Origin: Bacteroides sp. UBA7333
GTDB lineage: Bacteria > Bacteroidota > Bacteroidia > Bacteroidales > Bacteroidaceae
Direction of reading: 5' to 3'
DNA: 33,548 nt
Assembly (NCBI GenBank): GCA_002471195.1
Contig: DKPN01000002.1
Span: forward strand, 1-33,548
Positions 1 through 9,059 of this stretch are shown piece after piece. The position numbers were made by a program, and so were the translations under genes. Positions within the stretch are counted from its first letter, which is position 1; the number at the start of each line of letters is the position of its first letter. The notes below the pieces were generated by a model, which worked only from the letters and a program-made list of their open reading frames with translations, did not search any database and was not told the origin of the DNA.

Positions 1-245
1 CAACTCTTTTTCTACAATAACCATCACTTGAACCTATCCATATGAAATTTCCCCCATCGTAAACGGCAGTTTTAATGATAAATTTACCATTACTATCATA
101 TAATACTTCTGCTTCTTTTTTATTGCAGTTTAAGCGTAGTAAATGTCTAATACCAAATAAATATGCAGTGTTACTTCGAGTAGATGCTTTTTGCAGTAAA
201 TGCTGATAATAGGAATCAATATTGGTTATTGTAGAAAAAGAGTTG
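1..245. repeat. Perfect 23-bp inverted repeat, arms 1-23 and 223-245
   Basis: Bases 1-23 (beginning CAACTCTTTTTCTACAATAA) are the exact reverse complement of bases 223-245. The spacer is 199 bp and the whole element lies inside the sensor gene. Identity stops at the inner border (position 24 versus 222). The left arm begins at the first base of the window, so its outer border is unknown. It may be a true invertible-DNA border, or a fold-back or assembly artefact at a contig end. Confidence 0.9.
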
Positions 246-1630
246 CATGCTATATCATAAATATAGATAGACTTGCCTAAAATTAATATCTTATTATCTG
301 ATATAAAATCAACATAAACAGAACTTCCGGTTAAGCACTCCCGTTTATTCGTATCTTCATCAATCAGAGTAAATGGCAATAATTGGCAGGTTTGTTTATT
401 AAATTTAAAAAGTCCTTTACCAAATATGGACAACAATAAGTTCTTTTCGTCAAACTCTGTTATCGATACTACATTTAATCCATAATATTTAGAAAAATGA
501 TGTATCTCTTTCTTGTCGGGATAAAATGCATTGATTCCACCACCATCGGTTCCAATCCATAAAGTCCCATTTTCTTCTTCAAATAAACTAATTACTGCGT
601 CATTACTTAATCCATAATTAATATTGATTGGAACCTTTCTATATGTATTTATATATACTTCTTTTATACGAAAGATTCCACTCCTTATACTTCCAGCCCA
701 AATGTTATTTTCTAAGTCTTTATATAATTTTAAAATTGAATTATCCGATATAGAAAAACTATTACCTGGCTCTTCCTTGAGATTTTCTAAAGCTTGAGTA
801 GATGGATCGTATATAAATATTCCTGACCCATCGGTGGCAAACCAAATTTTACCATTTCGCTCAACAATATCTAATATGATATTATTGTCCAATAATGAAT
901 TTCTACTATTTAAAGTAAGAACTAATTCGCCCTGTTTTGAATAACAATAGACTCCTTCATCATATGATGATATCCATAATTGTTGCAGATGATCAACATA
1001 AATAGATAATATATCTTTATTAAATAAATTAAATTCAGATAATACTTTATTTTGAATATCATAGACATATACTCCATCATATCTGCTACCAATAATTATT
1101 TTATTATCTGCCCATTTAACAATGCTATTGATTGGAATTGCAGGAACGTCAAGATCGAGAGTATCGATAATGGCAGTATCGTAATTGTATGAATAGATTT
1201 TACCATCCCCACCAAACATAATGCCATCATTATTTAGCTTACATGAATATGTAGGAAATGGTTGATCATTATACCGAACGGTTTGGAAATGATTATCTTT
1301 TCTATTATAAATCAACAACCCTTTATCAGTTCCAACCCATACATTCAATATGGAGTCTTCTGCAATGAAATTGATTTGGCCATATGCATTAAGATCATCA
1401 TTATCTTCGAAATAATAATTGATTAACTCATACTGATTAAACCGATTTAATCCATTTTTTGTGCCAATCCATATATCTCCCATGTTATCTTCTAATATAG
1501 CAGTTACGGTAGACTGCGATAATCCATCATCGATTGATATCTGCTTAAAACTATAGCTTATATTTGAGTTAAAAGCATCGGTGATGGAACTAAAAAAGAT
1601 AAATACAAATAAGATAGACAATCTTTGCAT
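1..1630 (-). CDS. Hybrid two-component system sensor/regulator, N-terminal propeller part (3' end beyond window)
   Basis: An open frame starts with ATG at 1630 and runs without a stop to the left edge, giving 543 visible residues. The start is followed by a hydrophobic signal-like stretch (MQRLSILFVFIFFSS). The rest is a series of two-component-regulator propeller blades, recognisable as repeated [D/N]xxW[I/V]GT-type motifs such as NMGDIWIGTKNGLNRF, NVWVGTDKGL, GKIWFATDGSGI, NNIWAGSIRSGI and GTLWIGTDGGGI. In Bacteroidetes this layout is the periplasmic sensor half of a hybrid two-component system. The histidine kinase, receiver and AraC-type HTH expected downstream lie outside the window. It starts 25 bp after the DUF4091 gene on the same strand, so it is probably cotranscribed with the glycan enzymes and senses a glycan fragment (inference). 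The last few residues (after SSDG) fall in an inverted repeat and may not be genuine. Confidence 0.88.
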   Translation of the reverse strand, partial: MQRLSILFVFIFFSSITDAFNSNISYSFKQISIDDGLSQSTVTAILEDNMGDIWIGTKNGLNRFNQYELINYYFEDNDDLNAYGQINFIAEDSILNVWVGTDKGLLIYNRKDNHFQTVRYNDQPFPTYSCKLNNDGIMFGGDGKIYSYNYDTAIIDTLDLDVPAIPINSIVKWADNKIIIGSRYDGVYVYDIQNKVLSEFNLFNKDILSIYVDHLQQLWISSYDEGVYCYSKQGELVLTLNSRNSLLDNNIILDIVERNGKIWFATDGSGIFIYDPSTQALENLKEEPGNSFSISDNSILKLYKDLENNIWAGSIRSGIFRIKEVYINTYRKVPININYGLSNDAVISLFEEENGTLWIGTDGGGINAFYPDKKEIHHFSKYYGLNVVSITEFDEKNLLLSIFGKGLFKFNKQTCQLLPFTLIDEDTNKRECLTGSSVYVDFISDNKILILGKSIYIYDIACNSFSTITNIDSYYQHLLQKASTRSNTAYLFGIRHLLRLNCNKKEAEVLYDSNGKFIIKTAVYDGGNFIWIGSSDGYCRKRV

Positions 1631-1655
1631 ATGACCTATTTCAAAAAAGATATTA

Positions 1656-3428
1656 CTATTTATGATTCAACAAACTGTTCAATTCTTTGATATCATCTTC
1701 AATTGTACCTATATTTTTTGCAGACCAATCGATGGTAAATTTAGCAACAGCTTTGTTTAAGCGATTTAACTTTGATATCTCGCCCTTCTCTTCATATTCT
1801 TGACGAAGAATACGAATCTTCTCGCTCTCTTGCAATCCTTCCACCATTCGTTCGAAACGAATGCTTGAGCGAGGTCCAGGATAAATAAGATAAGTATCGC
1901 CGGCCGCCCAAGTACGGAATCGAGAATCACGCAATGGATCGGCAGTCCAACTGTTTACAGCCCAACGCAAATAACCATCATACCCTTCGGCTATGGCATG
2001 AATCATCATCCATTTGCCTTCTGCCGGATTAGAAAAGGTAAATACATTAGGAAAAACTTCTGTACAACAAGTATATACCGTACTTTTTTGTCCTTTCAGT
2101 TCGCGCTCTATCTTTACATCAGCAGGGAATTTATGACCGTAAGGAATACAAAGATCATACAAGTCGGCTTGAATTTCTTCATGGTAGTTGCCTGCCAAAG
2201 ATATTTTATATTCAGGATCAGCATTTTTTATAATCTTAATAGCTTCCATCATCATATCCATAGGACGCTCATCCATTGCAATGGTCGTTTTTTCGAACCA
2301 ACCTTTTTCGCGTAAGTGTCTTGAAAAATCTTTTAAAAATGGATACCAATAATCGGTATAGGCTTGTTCGCCGGGTTTAGCATTCAAAAACTGTATACGA
2401 TTGGTAGCCTGATCATAATAGTCGAAAGTCAATGCCCAAGGAATCATGGTATAGCAATTGATTTGCTGATCAATCCCTACTTCGTTCATCATGAACTCCA
2501 CCCATTTATCGAACACTGCATAGTCGAAACTCCATGTACCATCAATATTCTTGATACGTGTAACCATACTATCGAAATGATCTTCCGTTTGACCGGCCCA
2601 AGGTTTGTGCATGATGGTAGTAGTTACGATTTTCTGTCCGGCATTCGCCAACATTTTCATAACCGGAAGCATTGCTTCAAAATGTGCTTCACTCCAAAGA
2701 GGAACATTGTAATAACGAGCTACTGCATAAGGATTCTGCCATAAATCTAGATGATATCCCCATTCAGATGGAGCCGGCAGTGTTTGATGAATAACTTCAA
2801 TAGCAATATCCAACTTCATGGCAGCCATATTTTGTCCCGATACGGTTAACACACCACGGTATGTGCCCGATTTCGCATCGGCCGGAACCCAAACATTCAC
2901 CCAGATAGGCTGTGCCGTATAGGGTTTAATGTCAAGCAACGGATTGATATCTATCACATCGGCTACTACAGAAGAATCCCATTCGGCTTTATTTTCGCGT
3001 ACACCACATCCACCTTTACGGTCTTTGTTCAACTCATCAGTCATCACATAACGAACAAATCCTGCATTGATATCAGAGTTAGGTATTATAGACGATCCAC
3101 ATTTTAAATCGCTTACCGATAACTGTACCTCATTTAATGCCTGTTTTGTCCAAAGAACAGCCTGTGCATTAATACGTTCACCTTTCCATGCCTTGGCAGT
3201 AAATTTCTTCTGCATTTGTAAAGAAGGAACATTCTTTTTGGCATAACGTACATCGGTAGTTCCCCAACTTAATGCCGTAGGAGTTTTCATTTTCTCCCAT
3301 ACCGACACATCATCAAAGGTCTTAGTATCGGTCAATTCATCATATGACTGAAGGGGATGAAGAGAGTGCTGAGCATTGCTTATAAAACTCAGCAATAGAG
3401 CGAATAAAATTAAAAAATTGCGTTTCAT
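1656..3428 (-). CDS. DUF4091 domain glycoside-hydrolase-like secreted protein
   Basis: A 590-residue protein with a signal peptide (MKRNFLILFALLLSFISNAQ). The middle region reads like a TIM-barrel glycoside hydrolase, with aromatic and acidic motifs such as WGYHLDLWQNP, CYTMIPWALTFDYYD and TTIAMDERP near residue 385. Residues of about 470-540, including YDGYLRWAVNSW, DPLRDSRF and YPGPRSSIRFERMVEG, match the conserved C-terminal DUF4091 segment. Proteins of this family are usually annotated as glycoside hydrolase domain proteins and many occur in polysaccharide utilisation loci, but the substrate of this one is not known. The gene is 53 bp downstream of the mutarotase and 25 bp upstream of the sensor gene, all on one strand, so an operon is likely. 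The protein is probably periplasmic or surface exposed. No key residue can be assigned from sequence alone. Confidence 0.82.
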   Translation of the reverse strand: MKRNFLILFALLLSFISNAQHSLHPLQSYDELTDTKTFDDVSVWEKMKTPTALSWGTTDVRYAKKNVPSLQMQKKFTAKAWKGERINAQAVLWTKQALNEVQLSVSDLKCGSSIIPNSDINAGFVRYVMTDELNKDRKGGCGVRENKAEWDSSVVADVIDINPLLDIKPYTAQPIWVNVWVPADAKSGTYRGVLTVSGQNMAAMKLDIAIEVIHQTLPAPSEWGYHLDLWQNPYAVARYYNVPLWSEAHFEAMLPVMKMLANAGQKIVTTTIMHKPWAGQTEDHFDSMVTRIKNIDGTWSFDYAVFDKWVEFMMNEVGIDQQINCYTMIPWALTFDYYDQATNRIQFLNAKPGEQAYTDYWYPFLKDFSRHLREKGWFEKTTIAMDERPMDMMMEAIKIIKNADPEYKISLAGNYHEEIQADLYDLCIPYGHKFPADVKIERELKGQKSTVYTCCTEVFPNVFTFSNPAEGKWMMIHAIAEGYDGYLRWAVNSWTADPLRDSRFRTWAAGDTYLIYPGPRSSIRFERMVEGLQESEKIRILRQEYEEKGEISKLNRLNKAVAKFTIDWSAKNIGTIEDDIKELNSLLNHK

Positions 3429-3481
3429 TGGTTGTTTATTGTTCTTTTAAAGGTTATTTAATGGAGCGCTTATTAAGCTCT

Positions 3482-4591
3482 TTATTTCAAAAAGCCTCTT
3501 AGCACGATAGGTGTACGAACACCCGGACGAACTTCGCCGCTTCCTATATAAATCGTATCATTTTTTATGAAAGCAGTAGTGGTAACTGCAATCGGATATG
3601 GAGAGGCAGCAAGTGCTTGCATCGTTGATTTTGAGGTATCGAAAATTCGGATTGTATTATCGAAACCGGGATGATCATCGTTGGCTGGTAAAAGTGCGGG
3701 AACACCTCCCAACATTAAGATGGAGTGATTGCCAATAGCTACAGCATTGCCTGCCATCAATGGGAAAGAGCCTTCAATACGATTCCAACGATTCAATGAT
3801 GGTATATATACATATCCGTCGGTATATATTGTCGTAGGTTGATCCGTTTTAGTATCACGTCCACCAAACATATAGTAGCAAATCTCTTCACCATTGCTTT
3901 GAGCGGCACTTACAGCATATCCACGTGCCTCGCCCGGCCATGTAGGCAACTCTTGCCATCCTCCACCGATATCATTCAGATTTAGTTTATAAAATGCACC
4001 TTTCGCATTTTTTTGCGTTGTATCTGCAAATCCACCAGATACATAAACTATCGATCCGGCCAAAGCAGCAGTATGATTGGTCAATGGCTGTGGTAGTGAT
4101 GGGTATCCTGTATCAATCGTTAATATACCGTTTTTCTCTGTAATAAGGAAAACATCATTTAAGACTTTATCAGGAGAACATCCTCCAATACACAATATCC
4201 CTTGAGGCAACTGGATTGATGCACCATACCCCCATTTTCCGGGTAGTTGAATATCGGATATTTGCCACCCAGAAGAAGCATTCGAAGTATCAAGGGTATA
4301 AATGGTAGGCCACCAAGTTTTAGTACCCCCATTCCATGGTAAAGCATCGGGAAAGTTAGCACCACCGGCCACAATCATCGTATTTCCTACAAAACCGGCA
4401 TACGCTCCGGCTACACCCATATTAGGTGTTCCATTCAGTTCTGGCAATACCCATTTAGCATCCCATTCGATACTATCAATGGCAGTTGTTGTATGATCAC
4501 TATCTGTACTCTTGGCGCTACAAGAAAAAAGAGATAATAAAGTCAAGAGACAAAGTGACAGAGATAACTTCCCTAAGGTAGGATAACTCAT
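3482..4591 (-). CDS. Cyclically permuted mutarotase, NanM-like Kelch protein (putative lipoprotein)
   Basis: A 369-residue protein with an N-terminal hydrophobic segment ending in LLSLFSC, which could be a lipoprotein signal with Cys at the lipobox position. The mature part is a Kelch-type beta-propeller: repeated hydrophobic-glycine-glycine blades (VAGGANFPDALPW, CIGGCSPDKVLN, YVSGGFADTTQ, MFGGRDTK, MLGGVPALLP) and an N-terminal signature (NMGVAGAYAGF) typical of the cyclically permuted mutarotase family. Its best studied relative, NanM, interconverts sialic acid anomers released by sialidases in the periplasm. Here it sits between a GH2 enzyme and the DUF4091 protein, which supports a role in preparing a released sugar for uptake. 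Sialic acid is the likeliest substrate by family, but no sialidase, NanL or NanT gene is visible in the window. Confidence 0.85.
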   Translation of the reverse strand: MSYPTLGKLSLSLCLLTLLSLFSCSAKSTDSDHTTTAIDSIEWDAKWVLPELNGTPNMGVAGAYAGFVGNTMIVAGGANFPDALPWNGGTKTWWPTIYTLDTSNASSGWQISDIQLPGKWGYGASIQLPQGILCIGGCSPDKVLNDVFLITEKNGILTIDTGYPSLPQPLTNHTAALAGSIVYVSGGFADTTQKNAKGAFYKLNLNDIGGGWQELPTWPGEARGYAVSAAQSNGEEICYYMFGGRDTKTDQPTTIYTDGYVYIPSLNRWNRIEGSFPLMAGNAVAIGNHSILMLGGVPALLPANDDHPGFDNTIRIFDTSKSTMQALAASPYPIAVTTTAFIKNDTIYIGSGEVRPGVRTPIVLRGFLK

Positions 4592-4623
4592 AAATCTATT
4601 TTTAAAAAAGGAGTATAAAACAA

Positions 4624-4651
4624 TATAGGGGCACCTAATGATACCCCTATA
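4624..4651 (-). terminator. Weak intrinsic terminator or attenuator between GH2 and mutarotase genes
   Basis: Arms TATAGGGG (4624-4631) and CCCCTATA (4644-4651) form an 8-bp stem with a 12-nt loop. Read on the minus strand it is followed by a T-rich tail (TTGTTTTATA). It lies just after the GH2 stop and before the mutarotase start. It may lower expression of the distal genes or stabilise the 3' end of an upstream mRNA. Confidence 0.5.
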
Positions 4652-4658
4652 CTTTATG

Positions 4659-7187
4659 TTATTTGTTTTGACTTGTCAAAGTTATTTTTGCACCTTTAAG
4701 TTTAGGAGAGCTTGCTTCTAATACAATGTCACCTGCTTTCTCGGTGGTCTGTATTAATGCAGACATCTGCCCACTGAAGACTTTCATTTTTGGTCGTTGG
4801 AAGGACTCTAATGAAGTAGTGCTTCCGTTAGCACCAGCACGATAAAAACCGTTACCTTTTACCTTGAATGAAATTTCCGATTCATCCAATGGACATAAAT
4901 TACCATCTTTATCGACTACACTTACAGTGACATAAGCCAAATCTTCACCATCTGCTTTCAACACATTACGATCGGCTTCCAACTTAATGTGGTGAGGTTT
5001 ACCTGCTGTTTTAATCTCTTTCTCAGCTACTGGTTGTCCTTGTTCATTGTAAGCTACTACCTTTACTGTTCCCGGTTCGTATTTTGTATCCATCCACATC
5101 AAACGATAACGTGTTTGGCGTTTAAATTGAGCTTGCGATAAAGAGTCGGCACTGTTTTCTAATGTTACCGATAAGTCTTTAGTACGACGTCCTTGACTTT
5201 TGCCATTGATAAACAACTCAGCCGATGGATAATTGGTGTATACAAACACAGGAGTTACTTCGCCTTCGCGACCAGCCCAGTTCCAGTGAGGGAGAATATG
5301 CAATGTTTCAGCATCTTTGTTCCAATGGCTACGATATAAATAGTAACGATCTTTCGGAAGGCTTGCTAAGTCGATAATACCGAACAATGACGAGTGACTT
5401 GGCCAATCAGTATAATATGGAGTTGGTTCTCCTAAATAGTCAAAACCGGTCCAAACAAATTCACCCATTGCATAAGGAAGATCTTCTTGATGCATGAAAT
5501 CATCCTCAGGTAGGTTAGACCAACCGCAATGTTCCACATCATACGAAGATGAGGTATTATCATCGTGCTTTTTCATCGCTGCACGCTCAACCGGGAATTT
5601 ATATACTCCGCGTGAACTAACAGTAGAAGTTGTTTCGCTACCTAGGATCATGCGTTGTGGCAATTTTTCGTAGTTACGAGTATAGCGGAAGTTACGGTAG
5701 TTGAAACCCGGTACATCTAAAATAGCTGCCATACCATTGCCAACTACAGCATCAGGAGCATCCATACCATTCGTTACCGGACGAGTAGGGTCTTCACGAT
5801 GACAGATAGATTGTAAATTGTAAGTGATTTTTGCACCTAAGTTACCACCCCATTGCTCTGATACCTCGTTACCAATACACCACATCACCACACTTGGGTT
5901 ATTACGATAGTGACGCACAGCATTCACAAGATCTTTTTCGTGCCACTCATCGAAGTATAGGTTATAACCATTCTGACATTTTGGAGTTTTCCACTCGTCG
6001 AAAGTTTCAACCATTACCATCATACCCATTTCATCGCAAGCTTTCACCAACTCAGGAGCCGGCATATTGTGCGATGTACGAATCGCGTTTACACCCATCT
6101 CTTTTAATAAGGTAATTTGACGGCGGATAGCTGCATCGTTTACCGCACCACCCAATGGGCCTAAGTCGTGATGATTACACACACCCTGGAACAATACTTT
6201 TTCGCCATTCAAGAAGAAACCTTTATCAGGTACAATTTCGATAGAACGAATACCGAAGCGAGTTTCATACTCATCTACCAATTTATTACCATTGTATATT
6301 TTTGAAACTGCTGTATAAAGCGCCGGTGCATCCAAAGTCCATAGTTCTGGTTTTTCAACCATAATAGATTGTTCGAATACATTCTCATTAAAACGAGAAA
6401 TATTTTGAGCATCTTGTGCTACTACAACACCTTGAGGATTTACAATATCAGTCACAATGCGGAATGCAGATGCTGGAGCATTGCTTGCTGAACGGTCTAA
6501 AGTTGTCACTAAATTAACACGTGCCATCTCTTTATTAGCGATAGGAGTCGTTAATTGAGTTCCCCATACAGGCACATGTGCATCACCATGTACCAAAAGA
6601 TGTACATTGCGGTATAGACCTGCACCGGGATACCAACGCGAAGATTCGGGTTTATTTTCAAGACGAATTGCCAATTGGTTATCTTGACCTACTTTTACAA
6701 AAGGAGTTACATCTAAATAGAAAGTATTATAACCATAAGGCCAGTAACCAGCTTTTTGTCCATTTACATATACCTCAGCATTACTCATAGCACCATCAAT
6801 CACTAACGTTGCTTTTTGACCGTCAGTCAATTGAGGAACATCAAAGTTTAAGCGATACCAACCCGCACCTACAAATGGCAATCCTCCGGTACGTCCGGCA
6901 TGCTCCATTGCACTTTTTTGGCCATCTTGAGCAATGGCTACGTTTTGTTTATCGTTATGGATACTGAATGGTCCGTAAATAGCCCAGTCATGAGGAATTA
7001 CCACCGATTGCCATTTCGAGTCATTGTACTCCGGAAGAAGGAAATCAGGATTGTCTTCACGTGTAAATTTCCAACCTTTTTTAAAGGTTAATTTCTTACG
7101 CACAGGATTGTCTGTAGTTTGTGCTTGTAGTCCTAATGAACCAACAAACATCGCTGCTATCAGAAACAAAGAAGATAACTTTCGCAT
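4659..7187 (-). CDS. Glycoside hydrolase family 2, beta-galactosidase-like
   Basis: An 842-residue secreted protein with signal peptide (MRKLSSLFLIAAMFVGSLGLQAQ). The order of parts is a sugar-binding jelly roll (about 30-200, with PHDW and GAGWYR motifs), an immunoglobulin-like domain (about 205-310), a TIM barrel (about 315-610), and C-terminal DUF4982-like and GH2 C-terminal immunoglobulin-like domains (about 640-842, with FVYTNYPSAELFINGKS and ADGEDLAYVTVSV). The likely acid/base is Glu441 in MWCIGNEVSEQW and the likely nucleophile is Glu518 in ILGSETTST, the positions expected for clan A GH2 enzymes. The loop LFQGVCNHHDLGPLGG is typical of the family. It probably removes terminal beta-galactose (or a related beta-linked sugar) in the periplasm. 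The gene is in line with the fucosidase upstream (57-bp gap) and the mutarotase downstream. Beta-galactosidase is the commonest activity, but other GH2 activities cannot be excluded. Confidence 0.9.
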   Translation of the reverse strand: MRKLSSLFLIAAMFVGSLGLQAQTTDNPVRKKLTFKKGWKFTREDNPDFLLPEYNDSKWQSVVIPHDWAIYGPFSIHNDKQNVAIAQDGQKSAMEHAGRTGGLPFVGAGWYRLNFDVPQLTDGQKATLVIDGAMSNAEVYVNGQKAGYWPYGYNTFYLDVTPFVKVGQDNQLAIRLENKPESSRWYPGAGLYRNVHLLVHGDAHVPVWGTQLTTPIANKEMARVNLVTTLDRSASNAPASAFRIVTDIVNPQGVVVAQDAQNISRFNENVFEQSIMVEKPELWTLDAPALYTAVSKIYNGNKLVDEYETRFGIRSIEIVPDKGFFLNGEKVLFQGVCNHHDLGPLGGAVNDAAIRRQITLLKEMGVNAIRTSHNMPAPELVKACDEMGMMVMVETFDEWKTPKCQNGYNLYFDEWHEKDLVNAVRHYRNNPSVVMWCIGNEVSEQWGGNLGAKITYNLQSICHREDPTRPVTNGMDAPDAVVGNGMAAILDVPGFNYRNFRYTRNYEKLPQRMILGSETTSTVSSRGVYKFPVERAAMKKHDDNTSSSYDVEHCGWSNLPEDDFMHQEDLPYAMGEFVWTGFDYLGEPTPYYTDWPSHSSLFGIIDLASLPKDRYYLYRSHWNKDAETLHILPHWNWAGREGEVTPVFVYTNYPSAELFINGKSQGRRTKDLSVTLENSADSLSQAQFKRQTRYRLMWMDTKYEPGTVKVVAYNEQGQPVAEKEIKTAGKPHHIKLEADRNVLKADGEDLAYVTVSVVDKDGNLCPLDESEISFKVKGNGFYRAGANGSTTSLESFQRPKMKVFSGQMSALIQTTEKAGDIVLEASSPKLKGAKITLTSQNK

Positions 7188-7244
7188 AAAAGATTAATTA
7201 TTATTGATTTAGTATTATTCTATATTTTGTCATTAAAACATTTT

Positions 7245-9059
7245 CTATTCTGCCTCCACTACACCGATTTCATTCATGTCAATCTTAGCTTCAGTACCAG
7301 CCGGATTGGTAGCTTCGATTTTGATATAACGTGTCGTCGGTTGATTCTCAAAAAATAGAGTCTGAGGCAATGGGTTGTGCATGATATTGCTAAATTCACC
7401 CTTTTTGCGCAAATGTTCCCATTTTACACCATCATTGCTGATATAAAGATCATAGCGATAAGCCATATCAGGTTTCGCTTCACCATTGAGGGGTGCATAA
7501 GTAAGCGAAGCCATATGAATCGATTTTCCAAGATCGATAATCAATGGGCCACGACTTACCGATGTCCATTGATTACGTGGTAAGGTATTCCATACGGTTT
7601 GTACCGTTTGGTCGATAATAGGTTCGGCATAATAAGCTGCCACATTTTTAATATTGGCATTCAAACGGGTATGATTGATAGTTACTCTAATTTTATTAGT
7701 CGTCACCTGTGGAAAACGAATCATACGCTTATAGCCCACTGTCGTACCATTAGCTATCACTTGCCATCTTTTATCTACCCATGCCTCAATCGTGAAACGC
7801 TCTACTCGCTGTCCTTTAGTAATGTCTTCTTGCAATAGAATTACATTGATTGGCAAATGGTCAGATATCTTATATTCTTTGATGCCACCAGATGGGGCAT
7901 TCCATGATTTATCTCCCTTTTTCACGTAGTTTTTAGCCAACATTTTATTGCGGCAAGCTGCAAATTCAATCAGACGAATTGAATCGTTCGGATGTATTAA
8001 CCCACGTGTATCGGGAGGAATATTTAGCAATAAGACAGAGTTCATGCCTACCGACTCATAGTAAATATTCATCAAGTGACTCAAGCTCTTTACCTCACTG
8101 TCTTCATGTCCATGGTAGAACCATCCCGGACGAATAGAAACATCCACTTCAGAAGGATACCAAAATAATTCTTCTGCATTTCGAAGCATGTCACGACTGC
8201 CTAAATCGGGAGCCTTTGCAAAAACTTTAAGACGTTTATTATTTTCTTCGGCACGCGAATAGATGCCGGGAGTAAGTACCGTTGCGCTCCACTCAGTTTC
8301 ACGTCCTACCCCACTTTCATTGCCTACCCAACGAATATCATCGCCCATAATAGCCATCACAGCATTGGGCTGCAGTGTTTGAATCGTCGTATAAAAACGA
8401 TCCCAATCATACTCTTGCTTTTTACCATTCGGACCTTCGGCACAAGCGCCATCAAACCACACCTCATGAACTTCGCCATATTGAGTCAGAAGCTCGTTCA
8501 ATTGATCGACAAAATATTGGTTGTATTTAGGGGAGTCACCATATGATGAAGCATTTCTATCCCATGGGGAGAGATAAACACCAAATTTCATATCGTACTT
8601 ATAGCAGGCATCACGGAACTCTCTTACCACATCTCCGTTGCCATCTTTCCAAGGGGAAGCAGCTACCGTATAGTCGGTATACTTAGAGGGCCATAAACAA
8701 AAGCCGTCATGATGTTTGGCAGTAATGATAGCCATTTTAAAACCGGCCTGTTTAAGGGTTTTCACCCATTGTTCGGCATCAAAAGCCGTTGGGTTAAACA
8801 CCGATGGACTTTCTGTACCATCGCCCCATTCGCGACCGGTAAAGGTATTGATTCCAAAATGTAAAAATGCTGTAAACTCCATTTGCTGCCATGCATATTG
8901 TTGCGAAGTTGGCACCAAACGTGCCGCCATTTCTACTTTTTCATGAAGGGTGGCATCCTGAGGAAATTTTACGTATTTTTGATAATAAGGCTCTTTATTC
9001 TGGGCATATCCCATTAAAAAAAGACTCATAAAAAAACATACAACTAATAATTTCTTCAT
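7245..9059 (-). CDS. Alpha-L-fucosidase, GH29 (probable GH29-B) with C-terminal F5/8-type domain
   Basis: The chosen ATG at 9059 gives 604 residues and places a signal peptide (MKKLLVVCFFMSLFLMGYAQ) at the very N-terminus. An in-frame ATG 13 codons upstream would bury it. The catalytic barrel shows AFLHFGINTFTGREWGDG, AIITAKHHDGFCLWPSKYT and the nucleophile motif EVWFDGA (Asp203). A glutamate in WVGNESG (Glu248) lies 45 residues later, which matches my memory of the nucleophile to acid/base spacing in GH29-B alpha-1,3/1,4-fucosidases. After the barrel come an immunoglobulin-like stretch and a discoidin-type segment (DLYISNDGVKWEHL, TRYIKIEATNPAG). It would release fucose from Lewis-type or similar branched glycans. 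It is the first gene of the minus-strand operon and faces the 609-bp gap. Confidence 0.92.
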   Translation of the reverse strand: MKKLLVVCFFMSLFLMGYAQNKEPYYQKYVKFPQDATLHEKVEMAARLVPTSQQYAWQQMEFTAFLHFGINTFTGREWGDGTESPSVFNPTAFDAEQWVKTLKQAGFKMAIITAKHHDGFCLWPSKYTDYTVAASPWKDGNGDVVREFRDACYKYDMKFGVYLSPWDRNASSYGDSPKYNQYFVDQLNELLTQYGEVHEVWFDGACAEGPNGKKQEYDWDRFYTTIQTLQPNAVMAIMGDDIRWVGNESGVGRETEWSATVLTPGIYSRAEENNKRLKVFAKAPDLGSRDMLRNAEELFWYPSEVDVSIRPGWFYHGHEDSEVKSLSHLMNIYYESVGMNSVLLLNIPPDTRGLIHPNDSIRLIEFAACRNKMLAKNYVKKGDKSWNAPSGGIKEYKISDHLPINVILLQEDITKGQRVERFTIEAWVDKRWQVIANGTTVGYKRMIRFPQVTTNKIRVTINHTRLNANIKNVAAYYAEPIIDQTVQTVWNTLPRNQWTSVSRGPLIIDLGKSIHMASLTYAPLNGEAKPDMAYRYDLYISNDGVKWEHLRKKGEFSNIMHNPLPQTLFFENQPTTRYIKIEATNPAGTEAKIDMNEIGVVEAE

